A stretch of DNA of 64,000 nt, from NCBI RefSeq assembly GCF_030253575.1, contig NC_080557.1, positions 37,299,501 to 37,363,500 on the forward strand. Reading direction: 5' to 3'. The notes beneath the pieces were generated by a model. That model did no database searches, was not told where the DNA came from, and worked only from the letters and a program-made list of their open reading frames with translations. The stretch is from Rhododendron vialii. Its lineage: Eukaryota; Streptophyta; Magnoliopsida; Ericales; Ericaceae. Shown in pieces: positions 11,095 to 22,974 of this stretch (position 1 is the first letter of the stretch; each line of letters opens with the position of its first letter). Both the position numbers and the translations under genes were made by a program.

Positions 11095-11355
11095 CCCGTA
11101 GATGGTTTGGAGAGTTCCAGTGGGGATATTGCGGCGAGTGCAAGATCCAATGGTGATCCTCCACCCACTCACGTCCACGAGTGGAATACTGGGTCGGACA
11201 TTGTAGCTGAGAGGCTTTATGTCTGTTGTTTTGTTTTGGTTTTGTTGTGTTTTTTTTTCCTGTATTTTCGGACCAATAATGTCCTTTGCATGCACACGCT
11301 TGTACTTGGCTTATGATATGTTCCGCTTTCTCAAAAAAAGAAAAAAAAAAAAAAA
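11095..11355 (+). mobile_element. Probable truncated LINE 3' end with poly(A)
   Basis: A T/G-rich stretch (tgttttgttttggttttgttg) is followed about 100 bases later by an A tail with interspersed G. Same layout as the 3060-3345 element. It lies just downstream of the saccharopine-DH-like gene in opposite orientation. No open frame of weight. Confidence 0.4.
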
Positions 11356-11759
11356 AGAAAGAAGATGATCAAAACTGCTCATGAAATTATTTAAATGGTT
11401 GGCAGGCCAATGAATGAGGGTTATTCAACAACATATTTCTGTCAAAAACATATACTGTATAAATAAAAATAAAAATAAACTACGTAATTACCGTTGATGA
11501 TTATGAACTTGAATAGTTCAAATCAAAATGTTTTTTCTCTTCTAACATATTTGAGGTCAGAATAACTGTGAAGAATGCTCAAGAATGAGATCAACAGCTA
11601 TATTGAGTTTTACCTCTGCGAGAATTTCTATAGATATATTCCTAAACCAAGCTCTTTGGGATCAGTTTCCACCATCCATGGAGGCCTGTTGAAAGTAGGA
11701 GTAAGGAAAACTGCTGTAGGAAAAAGGTAATGACAGAATAAGCCCTATCCAAAGCAATT

Positions 11760-14700
11760 TTACTTGTTCATTATGAAACTGATTGTTCCTTCTGCAGCAC
11801 GTTTTAGAAGAGCTTCCCTTGCCTCAATCGCGATTCCTTCAGGCTGCATGGGGAGAATGAATATGTAATCTGAGAGGCGCCAGAGAAAATGTTCTGCAAA
11901 TCAACTCTCTCGGTATTCGGAAGTTGAATATAGCAGTATACATGAGCCAAGAAGTGTCGTTATCAAAGCTTGGCTGAAGCCCTTCAAAAAGCCTGACTTG
12001 TTTTTTAGTCAAGATGATGTCAAATGAGCTTTAATCAAGTCGATCACCAGTAGCTTGGTTTTTGTTTGTCATACACCATAAGATTTTCGAGTTGATAAGC
12101 TTACCAGTTATCAAAAGTTTATACACCATAAGTCCACTTTTATTTGTTGACAAGACCTTTTTGATACAAACGGACATGTATAGGTCCTTTTCCGTATACA
12201 AGCGGCATTTCCGTTTTTCTTTATTGGCCGCTTGTGGATCTGATTTTAGAAAATGAACGAGGTTCCAAATGTATTTTAGCTTGTATCAATGATGCAAGTT
12301 GCCAATCTCGAACGAGCTTTTATGGAGCGAACACCAAGTTGAGCTCGAGTAGTTTTGCTCATTCTAAAAACTATCGTTCATGAGACATACCTCTTCTGGA
12401 AACCAAACTCCTGCTTGCGTGCTTCCTTCAAGAATAGCAATAGCAAATGCAGCTGCAGCAGCTCCCACTGAACTGCAAGTGGGGTTTTATTAAACAGATA
12501 ATTAGCACAATGAGATAGGGCTTCAATAACCAGTAACAAGACGATAATTTCTAATGTTATAACTTACACAGAGAGTCGTCTATGACTAAATAAAGCTAAT
12601 GTCTGGCGCCCATCAGAACACTCCAAATCAACCTGTCCATAAGTAAATGAGGATGTAAGAAACATTTTCATTAGAAAATGAATTGTCCACCAAAATGAAA
12701 GTGAAGACAACAGCACTGTATCTGTTTTAAGAATTTATGCAAGTATCATACCCTCATTGAAACACGCTCTCCAGCAATTTCATCAACTGCTCGGACCACA
12801 GGGTCAAATAGTTCAACCAACTTCTGAACTTTACTCCTGTCTCTAAGAAATTCCTGCAAGACTAGCCCAAAATTAGAAAGGCCAATATTCAACCACAGTA
12901 GATCATACATATGGCATTTGTCAAATTGATAATGAAGTGTAAATCAGTAAACCTTTGTCTTTAAATTCCCATAAACTTGTTTGGATGGACAACATTTCTA
13001 TTCTGCAGAGCAATTATCAGTAAAAGATACAGTCAAAAAGTACATTAATGGTACTGTACAAAAACAGAAGTGATCGGTAATCTCCAAACAACCATTCTTC
13101 ATCCACCGTGATGTACTAATGGTATGCTAACTCCGTAATGGAAAGCTAACTCCTACAAAAGCTGTTACTCGTAGTAACTAAGTTATCTTGCTGAATGTCG
13201 CTGCGCTTGTCAATTTCTAATTTCTTTAACTTGTTTAGTAGTTACGGGATTTACGAACCTTTTCCAATAATTCAAGGAGAATTCTTAGACCTAGGAAGCA
13301 AGGAAAACAAGTGCATGAGACACAACCGAGTTGAACAAAAATGACGATAAGAATGTAAAATCATACCACTGGTAGAAGATTAGTCATCGCTACCATTCCC
13401 CAATTCCAGTAAAATGGTGCAGTTCCAAATCGAGCACTAACAGTAGGTACTCCTAGGATCTCATGAGCACTTCTCACCTCTGGTAAATTCCTGAAAGGCA
13501 TGATCTGTTACTGAAATAGTTTTGAGAGGGAAAAGTACCTAAGCCATCTGCATGATAACCAGGATTTTCTTTTGTACTTCTATAAACCAAATCTTCAGTA
13601 TTATGAACTACAATTTTTTTGTTATTGCTCTTTCCAAGTTCAACTCCAGTGTGACGCCAGTTTTAGTATTCGCAAAAACTGTATTTACTAATTACATACT
13701 CCCTCCGTCCCAATTTGTTTGTCCCCTTTTTGACTTTTACATGTCCCAAATTGACTGTCCAATTTCAAAATCAATTAATTAGATTATGTAAATTTTGAAA
13801 TCAATAGATCAGATTTGTTTCCTTAATAAGTTGGAACCGAGATTGGACAAACAAATCGGGACGGAGGGAGTAGCATTTAATAGTTAGAAATAACTAAAAT
13901 TTTATTCAGAGATGACTGACTAGTTGTCAAATCACTTTTGGAAAATATTTTGGCTCCACAACTGTACACATGCAAATTTCGCTCTCGAAGTCTTATCCTA
14001 AATACTTACAAGAGATAAACATCTTTTTTTCCAATCCCCTTCCCAAAGTCGATATTGCGCATTCCACTATAGGGCTTGACCTTTATCTTTTCTCCTGACA
14101 TAAAGTAAACCAAAATATGGGTCTTCAAGTCATAAACTTTATAAAGATATGAGCTAGAAACAAACCTTTACTATATGCAACAACCTCCTCTCCAAGGAGT
14201 AAAAAACTAGTGGCTAATATTGTTGGGCCAGCACCACCAGTGCCTGCTGTGTAGTAGGAGAATCTGATACATAATACAAGAACATGTAAGCTCCTCAATT
14301 CGTTCAAAAAGAAAGAAAAGGCAGAGTTTAATTGCTCTCGATCCCAACTAACAACTACCAAATTGACACTGATGGATAAAACTATGTTGGGTTTCCATTT
14401 TATCAACTGCCCTTACTATTAGCACCTAAGTAGTAGTTTAACGTGGGAATAACTGCGTACAATACACAGAACTATCAGGAAGGCAAGGAACGAGAATATT
14501 AATAATGGACCAAAAAAGACCTGGCTAAAATCAACAGAACGAGAGAAGATGGACAAGGATGTTGACTTGGAGCTAAAGGTGTGTGTTCTTTGTTTCTTGT
14601 AGTTTTGGTGATGGTTGAATTATTGCCAGCCATCTTTTGTTTGGTGTGGGGGGCACATGATTAGTTCTGGGAGTTGGTGCCAAACTAGTTGGAATGTACT

Positions 14701-17273
14701 GATTTGGATCAATGATGCCGTATTATCGCATTCTCCTCTCCTGCTAATCTCTGTATACTTATTTGAGATTAAAATTCCTTATTTGTTGTCCAAAAAAAAT
14801 AAAATGACAAGATGTGCCCCGTTACGTAGTTGAAGAATATTCTTTTTGCCTCCCCCCTCCCCTCCCCCTCTTTCCTGATCCATTATGCAGAGAATCAAGT
14901 AAAACTGGACTAACTTTCCAAGTTTTAAATTTCAGAATTCCACTTCGTAATGGCTGCAGCAGATGCTGAAAAGAAGCTAACAATCAAGAAAGAAACCAAA
15001 CATGAAGGGAACAGGGCAAATGATTACCTTAGCCTCTCAGGCTCTCCCTTGCTTTCACTCCGTGCAGCACGAACTAACTCAGCTGCCATTACTGTCATGA
15101 AAATCATTTGGGAGTCAAATTCCAGAGCTGAAGGAAGCAATCCAGACATATTCAATGAATATCTGACCTAATATGAATTCCAACACAATAATACTGAAGT
15201 TCAATTCCAATATTTATTAAAAAAGGAAGGTTTTTGTTAGTTCAGACAAGCCATGAACTCTTCCACAAACTGTGGGAAAAACTAAAATCTGTCCGAAATC
15301 TCCACTGGAAATGCCGAAGTGTTGAGATATGGATATTGACAGAGATTGCATAAGAAAAAAGTTACTCTGGCACTGATTGGGATTTGGGAAAATGGGGCGG
15401 GCCGAGCCAACACTGTATACTTAAATCAACACCTCACAACAGTATACGGGACTAAGAGTTGCAGAGCCAGGGGTACAACATCAGCTGTTGGTTCTGTTTA
15501 GCAGCGTGGATACAATGCAGTTCTTTGACTTTCGGTCGTAGAATATTTTATATTTCAAGGATCAGGAGTTGTTTCTGTTTATTGGTGGCATGGCCATTCT
15601 TCCTCCAACGCTGTTCTTTCACTTTTGTTCGTAGAATAGTTTATATTTCTATTATAATGTCCTCAACAGGTGGTTATGCAGTTGAAGGTGATTTAAATGC
15701 ACAAAATTCAACAAGACCGAGTGTACTGGCACCGTTGCTCACTCCAGGATAGATTCCTCCTGTTGTTATGGCTGGAATATTGGCAGCCAGTGCTTTACTC
15801 ATGTAGGATTTTGCACGGAATGCATAACTGGTATCATCACAAACATCCATGTATGCTGTCTGTGCGGAGGCAAAAACGAAATCAATAAAATGAAGTAGCT
15901 AATCCATAAGAAGAAAAATATTTAACAAATTACTAACAAAAACCAAGCTAATTACCTGCTTCTCACCTTGGTCTGTATGGCCACTTCCAGCACAGTGCAC
16001 TTCTCCGCCTGTTGGAATGGTCCCGCAGAATGAACTACAAGATCCACATCTGCAGAGGAAGCACCACAGTTCAATTTTGGAATGTTGATGAAACCAAAAC
16101 CATTTTGATGGTGCTATAACCTCGGAGAATATTCTATTGTTGTATTGGACATTTTGAGGGCATCATGTGGTCAGTGTCCTTTACTAAATGCAGTTACAGT
16201 CTACAAGCACAAGAAGTCTTCTTTTCTAATGCCATGAACGAGAAGATAACAGTAAGATCCAAAAGGTAACCTGCTAGCAGCATTTCATAAGAACCACATT
16301 CACCAGAGATAGGTACAAACATAAACATAAACATTAACAACTCCCAAAGGAAAAGACTTCCGACTAGTTAGACGTACTTTGCCCAAATCTACCTAAGTGT
16401 ATACTGTGTGTATCTCCTAAATGGGCATTCTCCACTGAACCCTCATTGACTCCAGTTAATCCAACTGCATATAGTGATTCAGGATCCATTTTCGTCCCCC
16501 TCCGTATTCACCAATAAGTCCCCGTGCTACACATATATAGGAGAGACGATATGAAGTTAGTCGAAGAACATAGAAAATATATGGCTTCTTTCCACCAATG
16601 TGACCTGGGGTTCATAATCAACTACCTAGATGATACGATTGCAGAACTGTATTTAACGAAAGATCAGAACGAAGACATTTCAAGATCTACACGCATACTG
16701 AATGTGATTAAACATTTTTCCTGTAATAACAATGGTGGGAACAGAATAGCTAAGATTTTTATTCCAAGCTGATTCCTATTGGTCCGAGTTCAACACTATT
16801 TGTCCACAGGAAAATGGAAGATAGAGTCTCAACAAAATTTTGTTGTCCTGAAAACAGCTGGTTGTATACTTCCTGTTAAAATTACCATAGTGACCAATAA
16901 AATGCTATATGAAAACAAGAAGTAAAGTATTCCATCTTCAGATGAACAGGAGACCAGCATCCCGAAACTATAGGCAGCAACTGAAGCCTTAAAATTACAC
17001 TCATGATACTAAGAAATTGTTTCGTTGAATGTTTGAATTTATAATTAGACGGCAAACCACGTAAGGTTGCTTCCAATGATGCTCTCTCTTCAATGTCAAC
17101 TTCAGCAAATTCTGAGTTTTTCCCTAGTTCAGCCACCCTAGCAGCACCTTTTTCCCTGCCATGGAACAGCAATGTAGACAACTTGAGAATCTGAGATTAA
17201 AAATCACGTAGTTTTCGGACTAGAAATGTCAAGAATCTAGCAAATTAATGGGCACAGGAACTGCAGCTCCCAC

Positions 17274-17331
<58 letters not shown>

Positions 17332-18250
17332 ATCTTCTTTTGTGATTATAATTGCAAGTACATAAACCCATATGCCAAAAGGCATTTTGACAACTGCCTT
17401 CCCATATCCCTATCGCATGTAAACCAAACGGGACACTAGTAGAATTGTTGAATGCTTTACTTGTATTCGAATTTTGTCGGCCAACAAGCCCAGATCCATC
17501 TTCAACTTGTAGTAATCAGTATCCATAATAGATTAATAGTCTTGTACGAATCTCAAGAGTGCTTATCATTCAGATTTTAACACCAAAAACCCCTACAGAA
17601 TGATATGGCATTGAAATTTTTGTAATTACAAACAACATTGAAGGAGTGCAATTTAGCCAAATGATTTCGCGACAAAATTTCTGTATGTTAATTATGATAG
17701 TATTGCCTTCTCTGCGCTCATACTCTAAAAATACCACAAAAGCTAAACTATAACAACATGTACTGGGCACATGTGATGAAAACTTCTAATAACTTAAGGC
17801 TGGAAACTCTACTTCATTGTAGCATCAGCTAAGTATAGGGAAAATAGAACTAATATAAACCGGAGAAATCGCCAGAATTCAAAATCGCTACGTAGCTAAA
17901 CTTACGCGCTCACAAAATCAAGGAAAATGAAACCTCGCATCCGAAACTAAATATATAACGCAAGGTACCAAAAACAAAAAGCCTAGTTTATTTTCTCGGC
18001 AGCCAAACAGGGCGAGGTAAGGGAAAATTGAACAAAATTACTTGTTCCGGCCACCAACGACGATTCGGAGGTCGGGACAGAGCTTGGAGAGAGCAATGGC
18101 GGTGGAGCCTCCGACCCTGCCAGTTCCACCGAGTATCAAAACCCTAGAATTTCGAACCTTTTCTGGAAGTAGAACTCTGTGTTGGTTACTCTCTTTGGCA
18201 CACGCCATTGCCATGCTCCTGCTGTTGTTCAAGTGTAGCCAAGGTCGTGC

Positions 18251-18253
<3 letters not shown>
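11760..18253 (-). CDS. Saccharopine dehydrogenase-like NAD(P)-binding protein, complete, 12 exons, 407 aa
   Basis: Exons (high to low): 18253-18042, 17155-17058, 16049-15967, 15859-15733, 15091-15028, 14263-14166, 14094-14010, 13490-13367, 12853-12752, 12632-12568, 12472-12391, 11843-11760. All introns are GT-AG and the 1224 bases stay in frame. Residues 38-49 (VLILGGTGRVGG) are a Rossmann nucleotide-binding loop; later come DVDLVVHSAGPF, GGIYPGVSN and YYTAGTGGAGPTILATSFLLLGEE (split here: YYTAGTGGAGPT then ILATSFLLLG). Plants have this family separate from the bifunctional lysine-degrading enzyme; the Arabidopsis match, from memory, is At1g50450. Its substrate is not established, so lysine catabolism should not be assumed. 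The first Met (MARPW) lies directly behind a GA tract; a second Met at residue 14 (MAMACAK) is an alternative start. Confidence 0.93.
13697..13872. mobile_element. Stowaway MITE in an intron of the saccharopine-DH-like gene
   Basis: The ends are TA-CTCCCTCCGTCCC and its exact inverse GGGACGGAGGGAG-TA, the hallmark of Stowaway (Tc1/mariner) MITEs with TA duplication. It sits between the exons at 13367-13490 and 14010-14094. Relatives are at 22268, 31246 and 37136. Confidence 0.9.
14580..14805 (+). mobile_element. Possible LINE 3' end in an intron
   Basis: G/T-rich sequence ending in 'gtccaaaaaaaataaaa', antisense to the host gene, located between exons at 14263 and 15028. It resembles the tails near 3.3 and 11.3 kb. 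Tentative. Confidence 0.35.
15490..15665. repeat. Two imperfect direct repeats in an intron
   Basis: The block 'cagttctttgactttcggtc' plus GTAGAATATTTTATATTTC near 15512-15555 recurs about 98 bases on as CTGTTCTTTCACTTTTGTTCGTAGAATAG. A simple local duplication inside the saccharopine-DH-like gene. Confidence 0.6.
17276..17330. repeat. (GA)27 microsatellite in intron 1 of the saccharopine-DH-like gene
   Basis: Pure GA tract on the plus strand between exon 1 and exon 2 of the host gene. Confidence 0.95.

Positions 18254-18254
<1 letters not shown>

Positions 18255-18306
<52 letters not shown>
18255..18306. repeat. (CT)26 tract abutting the start codon (GA in the transcript)
   Basis: On the coding strand this is a GA run that ends two bases before the ATG at 18253, so the tract forms the end of the 5' leader of the saccharopine-DH-like mRNA. 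CT/GA tracts near plant starts can be bound by GAGA-type (BBR/BPC) factors; that role is inference here. Confidence 0.9.
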
Positions 18307-18309
<3 letters not shown>

Positions 18310-18453
18310 TCTTCTATCGTTTCATCACTCTCATCAGTGCTCTATGCTATCAGGTTATCAGTTTATCGTTATTGATGGCGTGGATCATCTGGTCCCACGT
18401 GGATGAAAAAGGTTGTTCCACGTGGCTCGTTGATGTATGGTGTCTCTAGCAGC

Positions 18454-19864
18454 TGGTCCCACTCGCTCTTTAAGTTTCTTAATTACACATCACCTCCTTA
18501 AACCATGTGAAGTAGTAAAATGGAGTAATTTTACTTTAACCGCTTTATCTATGTGAAAATAGCGAAATAATGTATTATTGATTGTATTGAAACATAATAA
18601 TAGAACCTACAAAATATGATAACATAAATTTCTCAATATTGTGTTAACAATCTAAAAAAACCCTACTCATTAGTCTATATTTGTTTGGAACCTATGGAAA
18701 GGGAAAAGAAAAGAAAAGAGAAGGAAAATAAGAGAAAAATGGGAGGGATAATTTACTATTTACTAAACTTGAAATCTTTATTTTCTTCTCTCTTTCTTTT
18801 CCAGCCAAACAATAGAAGGGAAACATTTTTTTAATTTTCCTTTCTTTTTCCTGAGTTTCAAACAGAGCATCAGTATCACTTAGCCCCTTTTGTTACTCTT
18901 TTCTTCAGATTTGAACATTAGATGCCAATATGATAATAAGTCAAGAAACGACGTTATGGATAGGGACCAAATCGACACAAATTTTAAACATTGGTTGCTA
19001 AATTGGTCAAATGTTTACATTGGGAATAAAATTGGTTACTCGCTAATACTTTGTGGACTAAAAAGGTAAATAAACAACGAGCTACCACTCAAGTTTGTTG
19101 CATTTGAAACAAGTTATATTCGAACAAGTCTCTACAGATTTCTAATCAACTTGAGTTTTACCATGAAAAATAAATACATCAAGAGTTACCTAATAAATAA
19201 TTTGGATCATCAAATAAAATGGTGATAGACCCCATGGCATAACTTTTTCTACCTAAAACGAGAAATTTTGAAAATTACTTTCCATCAAAGGTTGAAAAAA
19301 TATGAAATGAATGTACTAAAAGATTTTTGGTGTGCACTTGGCCACCACAATAATTTTGAGTCTTTTGTATTTCATCCCTGCTGTTACAAAGACATCCAAA
19401 TTATATTCTTTCGTCATGAACACACTAATAATTACATTGCAACATGTGCCTTTTCAGAGAGCGTGATTAACTAACAAAAATGACCATAATCTTTCATTTT
19501 GTAGAACTCCTCAAGAACATTTTCTTTGCCAATCTAATTAGTTCATCAAATTGTATGAACGAATTGCTCGTGTGGAAGGAAAAATGGACGGTTGAAGTTT
19601 TAAACCCAATTCGGTTTCCCCTTTTTCATGCACAAACACGGTTAATTGACCAATCCCTTCAATGGGTACTACAAAATGAACGATTGCGATCAATTATTTG
19701 ATTCAATACAAACCTTCAAAGCTGGAAGCTGGAGGGGATTGGGAGACATTAAAGTGGACAAGAAATCGGTCCCAACTCACATGAGTGAAGACACAATTTT
19801 GAATGGCACCAGATATAGTACAAAACACCCCATTTCACTTTCAGTCCCCATAGCCTCAAGCCAG
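18454..19864. other. Intergenic; 3' flank of GH17 paralog A (duplicated unit, copy 1)
   Basis: No gene. From about 19085 the DNA matches 23355 onward at high similarity (for example 'gcatttgaaacaagtta', 'cgagaaattttgaaa', 'gttgaaaaaatatgaa'), and the match continues through the GH17 gene. It is the downstream half of a segmental tandem duplication. Open frames at 19268-19882 are shadows of this non-coding flank. Confidence 0.7.
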
Positions 19865-22170
19865 TCAAATGGTACAGTATAATACGAGGGATTCGACCAG
19901 GGGTATTGTTGACCATGTGTTTTGGGGAATTTGGTATTTGGGTTGCTTGTTGGGTGAGAAAAGCCCAAAATGTTTCTCACTCTCGGCTCCAGACTTCTGA
20001 TTCTCATCAAACATGGTAAACAAATAAGTCTCAATTGCCCTCCCAGGCCTCTTTGGACTCCCACTCCCTCCTTGCACATGATTGATAAGGTTCCCATAAT
20101 AAGCCCCTGCATTCACCACCGAAGCAGAAGAGCCACCCGCAGACGGCCATCCGCTCTCTGACACAACGATTTCCACTTTGGGTCCGCCCGCCTTCTCAAC
20201 GGCAGAGTAGGCAGCGTCCAACATGACATCGAAGAGGTTCCTGTATTGGAACTGACCATCTTGTATCAGGAAACCTCCTGTTGCTGTGCAAAGGGCAAAC
20301 GATAGAGGCACGTTTAGTTGATCTCCAATGTAGCCGAAGTAGGGGTATATGTTGAAGAGTAGCGGGTTGTCGGTGTTCTTTAGGAAGTTGATGATCGGTC
20401 CCATGAATGAGCCCGAGGCGCCATCAAAAGAGCCCTGAGAAGGAGGGAATGAGTTGCTTACGAGTGCCGAGTATGTTATAGTGGAAACCTGTTGGGGAAT
20501 TTTAGATTTCGATCAATTCAGAGTCATTTATATAAAGGATCACCAACTTGCTTGGCATGTAAGCTAATTTGAAAAAAATAGACCTAGCATCAGTAGTTCA
20601 GTACTTTGTATCCTGTCGAGACGATTTCTATCCGTTTACCGTGAGTTAAGATACAACTCAGAGAGCAAGAAGGTAAACCGGAAAACAATATGAAAAGTCA
20701 AACCATCCCAAACTCACAACGGCTTTAAATTAGAGAAATGTAGGCTCTGTTTGTTTCGATGTAAAATAATTGGGGAATCACGTAAATTCTTGGGTTGTTT
20801 GATTCTTTACAGTTATCGTATTTTCCTACACTAGTTTAGAAATATTTTAATTTAGTAAGCTCTCTCTCTCCTCCTCCTCTCTCTCATTTTGGATTTAATA
20901 TGACTTGGGAGAAGAAGGAAATGGAATACGTGGTTTTGAAAAATGTCGGACCATCAGGGGGTGAAATGTAAAAATGACTTATGGCCAAAATTAGAGGAAA
21001 ACAATTTCACCTTCTTGGTGCAAAATGTTTTATCTTGAAAATATTTTCCTCATTTTTATAGCCAAACAACTGGATTTGTAATGGTAAAAAACTTATTTTG
21101 AAACGATATGTCAATGACGACTTGAAGGAAACTAATTCTAAGATTAGAAAATCATGGTAATAAAAGTAAGCTTTTGAAGTAAAGAACCTTGATTTGGTCC
21201 TTCAAGCCAGCAGAGACAATTGCATCGTAGATCTTTGTCATGGCAGGGAGCACAAACGAAGCAAGGCGAGTCGTTTCACCGCTGTTGGGATTGACCTCAT
21301 TCCCTACGGCTATGATTCGGAACTTGACATCTGGATTATAGTTCAAGACGTTGTCTTGGACCCACTTTCTTGCAGCGGCACCGTCGTCGTTAGCAAGACC
21401 CTCGAGATCGCTGTTGGGGACATCAAGTACGAGCTCGATGCCGGATCCCCGGAGAGCTTGGAGAGCTTGTGGGTTGGGAGCATACATTCTCATCCTTCGA
21501 ATGCCGTTGGATTTGTAGAGTTGGACTACTTCTTGACTGGACGGTAAATTGTTGCCCAATCGTCCGTTGCACACCCCTATTTGTGCATCTGTACGAATTT
21601 TAGTATTTCATTTAGCCAATATGTGGTTGTTTGGATTTAAACCCAATAGAGTTAACCTTATACTTAAAAAGGATTATGCACAGTGGCAATGCCAAAAGTT
21701 GGTTTAGCAGGGTCGCTTGACCCGGCTAAGTATTAAAGCTCTTGTATGGACTCGTTCCGTAGGAATTGATAGTATCTGATAGGTTTCGAACCTGAGACTT
21801 TAAGAAAGAGCAAACCTCCAAGTCCCAAGCCTTCACCACGACTGAAAAATCCTAGTTTGACTATGTTTAAAGATTTGCTTATTTTTTTAATCTCTTACGG
21901 AGTATAAAAATAATCAAACTAATAATCAATATTCAAGCAATCATACGAAGGGAAATCAATAAACAGAATAACTAAGCCAACCCTTGAGGGTACGAGTTTT
22001 AATCTTATCTTACATATGAGAGACTACCTCAGATCATTGCGAACACCAGAGAGAGAGAGAGAAGAGAGAGAGAGACCTGTTTGATGAAAATTCGGAAGAA
22101 ATAGCACCAGTGGCAATAGAGAAACGAGAAAAGAGTCGAAGTAGCGTATTGTTGCACGGAAAACAGCCAT
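19865..22170 (-). CDS. GH17 glucan endo-1,3-beta-glucosidase, paralog A, complete, 372 aa
   Basis: Exons 22170-22077, 21588-21188 and 20488-19865; phases match and the frame is open. Residues 1-33 form a signal peptide; the mature protein should start near QIGVCNGRLGNNLP (residue 34). The two GH17 catalytic glutamates are present: Glu129 in AVGNEV (acid/base) and Glu276 in VVSESGWPS (nucleophile). The enzyme class cleaves internal 1,3-beta bonds of callose or fungal glucan in the apoplast or vacuole. There is no C-terminal X8 domain. After the usual family end (GLFSPNKQPKYQI) the frame runs on for about 20 residues to SLVLYCTI, a tail shared with paralog B. Exon 1 ends exactly where a CT microsatellite begins. 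Function in this plant (defence or development) cannot be read from sequence. Confidence 0.92.
20743..21078. mobile_element. MITE in intron 2 of GH17 paralog A, absent from paralog B
   Basis: The left end reads GGCTCTGTTTGTTTCGATGT and the right side ends in CCAAACAACTGGATTTG, flanked by TA. Paralog B has the uninterrupted site (gagaaatgTTAtggtcaaaa), so this 336-bp piece entered after the duplication. The ends resemble PIF/Harbinger-type plant MITEs but the right terminus is degraded. Confidence 0.65.
21700..21850. repeat. Intron 1 block shared by all GH17 copies
   Basis: Words 'ccaaaagttggttt', 'cttgaccc' and 'ctaagtatta' recur at 27110-27160, and 'cacttgaccc' recurs near 332 in the partial gene. 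This shows that intron 1 itself was duplicated with the gene. Confidence 0.6.
22048..22076. repeat. Interrupted GA tract at the intron 1 donor of GH17 paralog A
   Basis: Read on the coding strand, a CT run starts at the GT donor itself (ACAG|GTCTCTCTC). Same arrangement in the other GH17 copies. Confidence 0.9.
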
Positions 22171-22267
22171 TTAGAAGAGGGAAAAGGGAACAACTAGCTA
22201 GGAGTAGTAGATCAAATGTCCAGTGTATGTGTAACTGTGTATAGAGAGAGAGAGATTACATAGTAAA

Positions 22268-22483
22268 TACTTTTTCCGTCTCAAATTTTTTGTCCGGTCC
22301 GCAAAACAGAGTGTTAAAAATAATACAATTTTTTCAAGAAAAAATTCAAAATTTTTTTACAAATTAAAATACTCATTGATATCTAGTAAGTTATAAAAAA
22401 AATTAATTTTTTTTTATTAAAATTGTATTATTTTTAACACTTTATTTTACGGATCGAACAAATAATTTGAGACTGAGGAAATA
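22268..22483. mobile_element. Degraded Stowaway MITE in the GH17 paralog A promoter
   Basis: The left end is TA-CTTTTTCCGTCTCAAATT and the reverse complement of the right end is TA-TTTCCTCAGTCTCAAATT. The interior is a long AT-rich inverted repeat (GTTAAAAATAATACAATTTT and its inverse). It lies about 100 bases upstream of the gene's ATG. Confidence 0.75.
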
Positions 22484-22771
22484 TGAACCAAGAAAAGTAT
22501 GTCAGTCATGATTTCGCAAGGGCAAGTTGGACTGGACTGGTATAGTATGTAGAAGTCTGCCTGATTTACCCTGATGTAATCATTGGTGGAAAATTCTACG
22601 AGTGGGATAATGGCGTGATCGAGGGAGTAGAGGTCGCGATGGAAATGAAGAGAGAGTGAGAGAGAAGACCAGCCACCGACCGACGTGATAAGGTGGAAAC
22701 TTCGAGGGGACTCCAGACCAAAACGGAGTACTTGCCCCGTCAACTAAGTACTCCATAGACCAGAATTTAGG
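22484..22771. promoter_or_regulatory. Upstream region of GH17 paralog A, reference copy of the duplicated promoter
   Basis: This stretch matches 27775-27823 plus 29187-29215 and, more fully, 29985-31075 (for example 'aagtatgtcagtcatgat', 'tggaaaattctacga', 'accgacgtgataagg'). Because it is the least interrupted copy, it serves as the empty site for insertions in the others. No specific factor-binding site is claimed. Confidence 0.55.
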
Positions 22772-22970
22772 TCCGTTCCAAAACGAGAAAAAATAAAGCA
22801 ATTTCAAACTTAAAAATAATTGACTCATTGAAGTCTAAAAATATGCAATATTGATATTGCACATTTTATATGGTGTAAAAAAATTAGAAAATTATTTTTA
22901 TTTACATTATTTTTTAGTTTGAAAATGTAAAATAAGTAATTATTTTTTAAAAATGTGTTCTGGAACGTGG
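22772..22970. repeat. Foldback repeat with GTTCCAGAA ends (copy 2)
   Basis: Left arm CCGTTCCAAAACGA, right arm inverse CACGTTCCAGAACACA; interior AT-rich with a palindromic 'gcaatattgatattgc'. The remnant unit at 31 kb joins the two flanks without it ('gaccagacttcactac'), so it is an insertion at the boundary between two duplicated units. Confidence 0.6.
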
Positions 22971-22974
22971 TCTT

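Noticed and set aside
18042..18449. 135-aa plus-strand frame over a CT tract
   Set aside because: It is antisense to exon 1 of the saccharopine-DH-like gene, and its Ser-Leu repeat is only the microsatellite.
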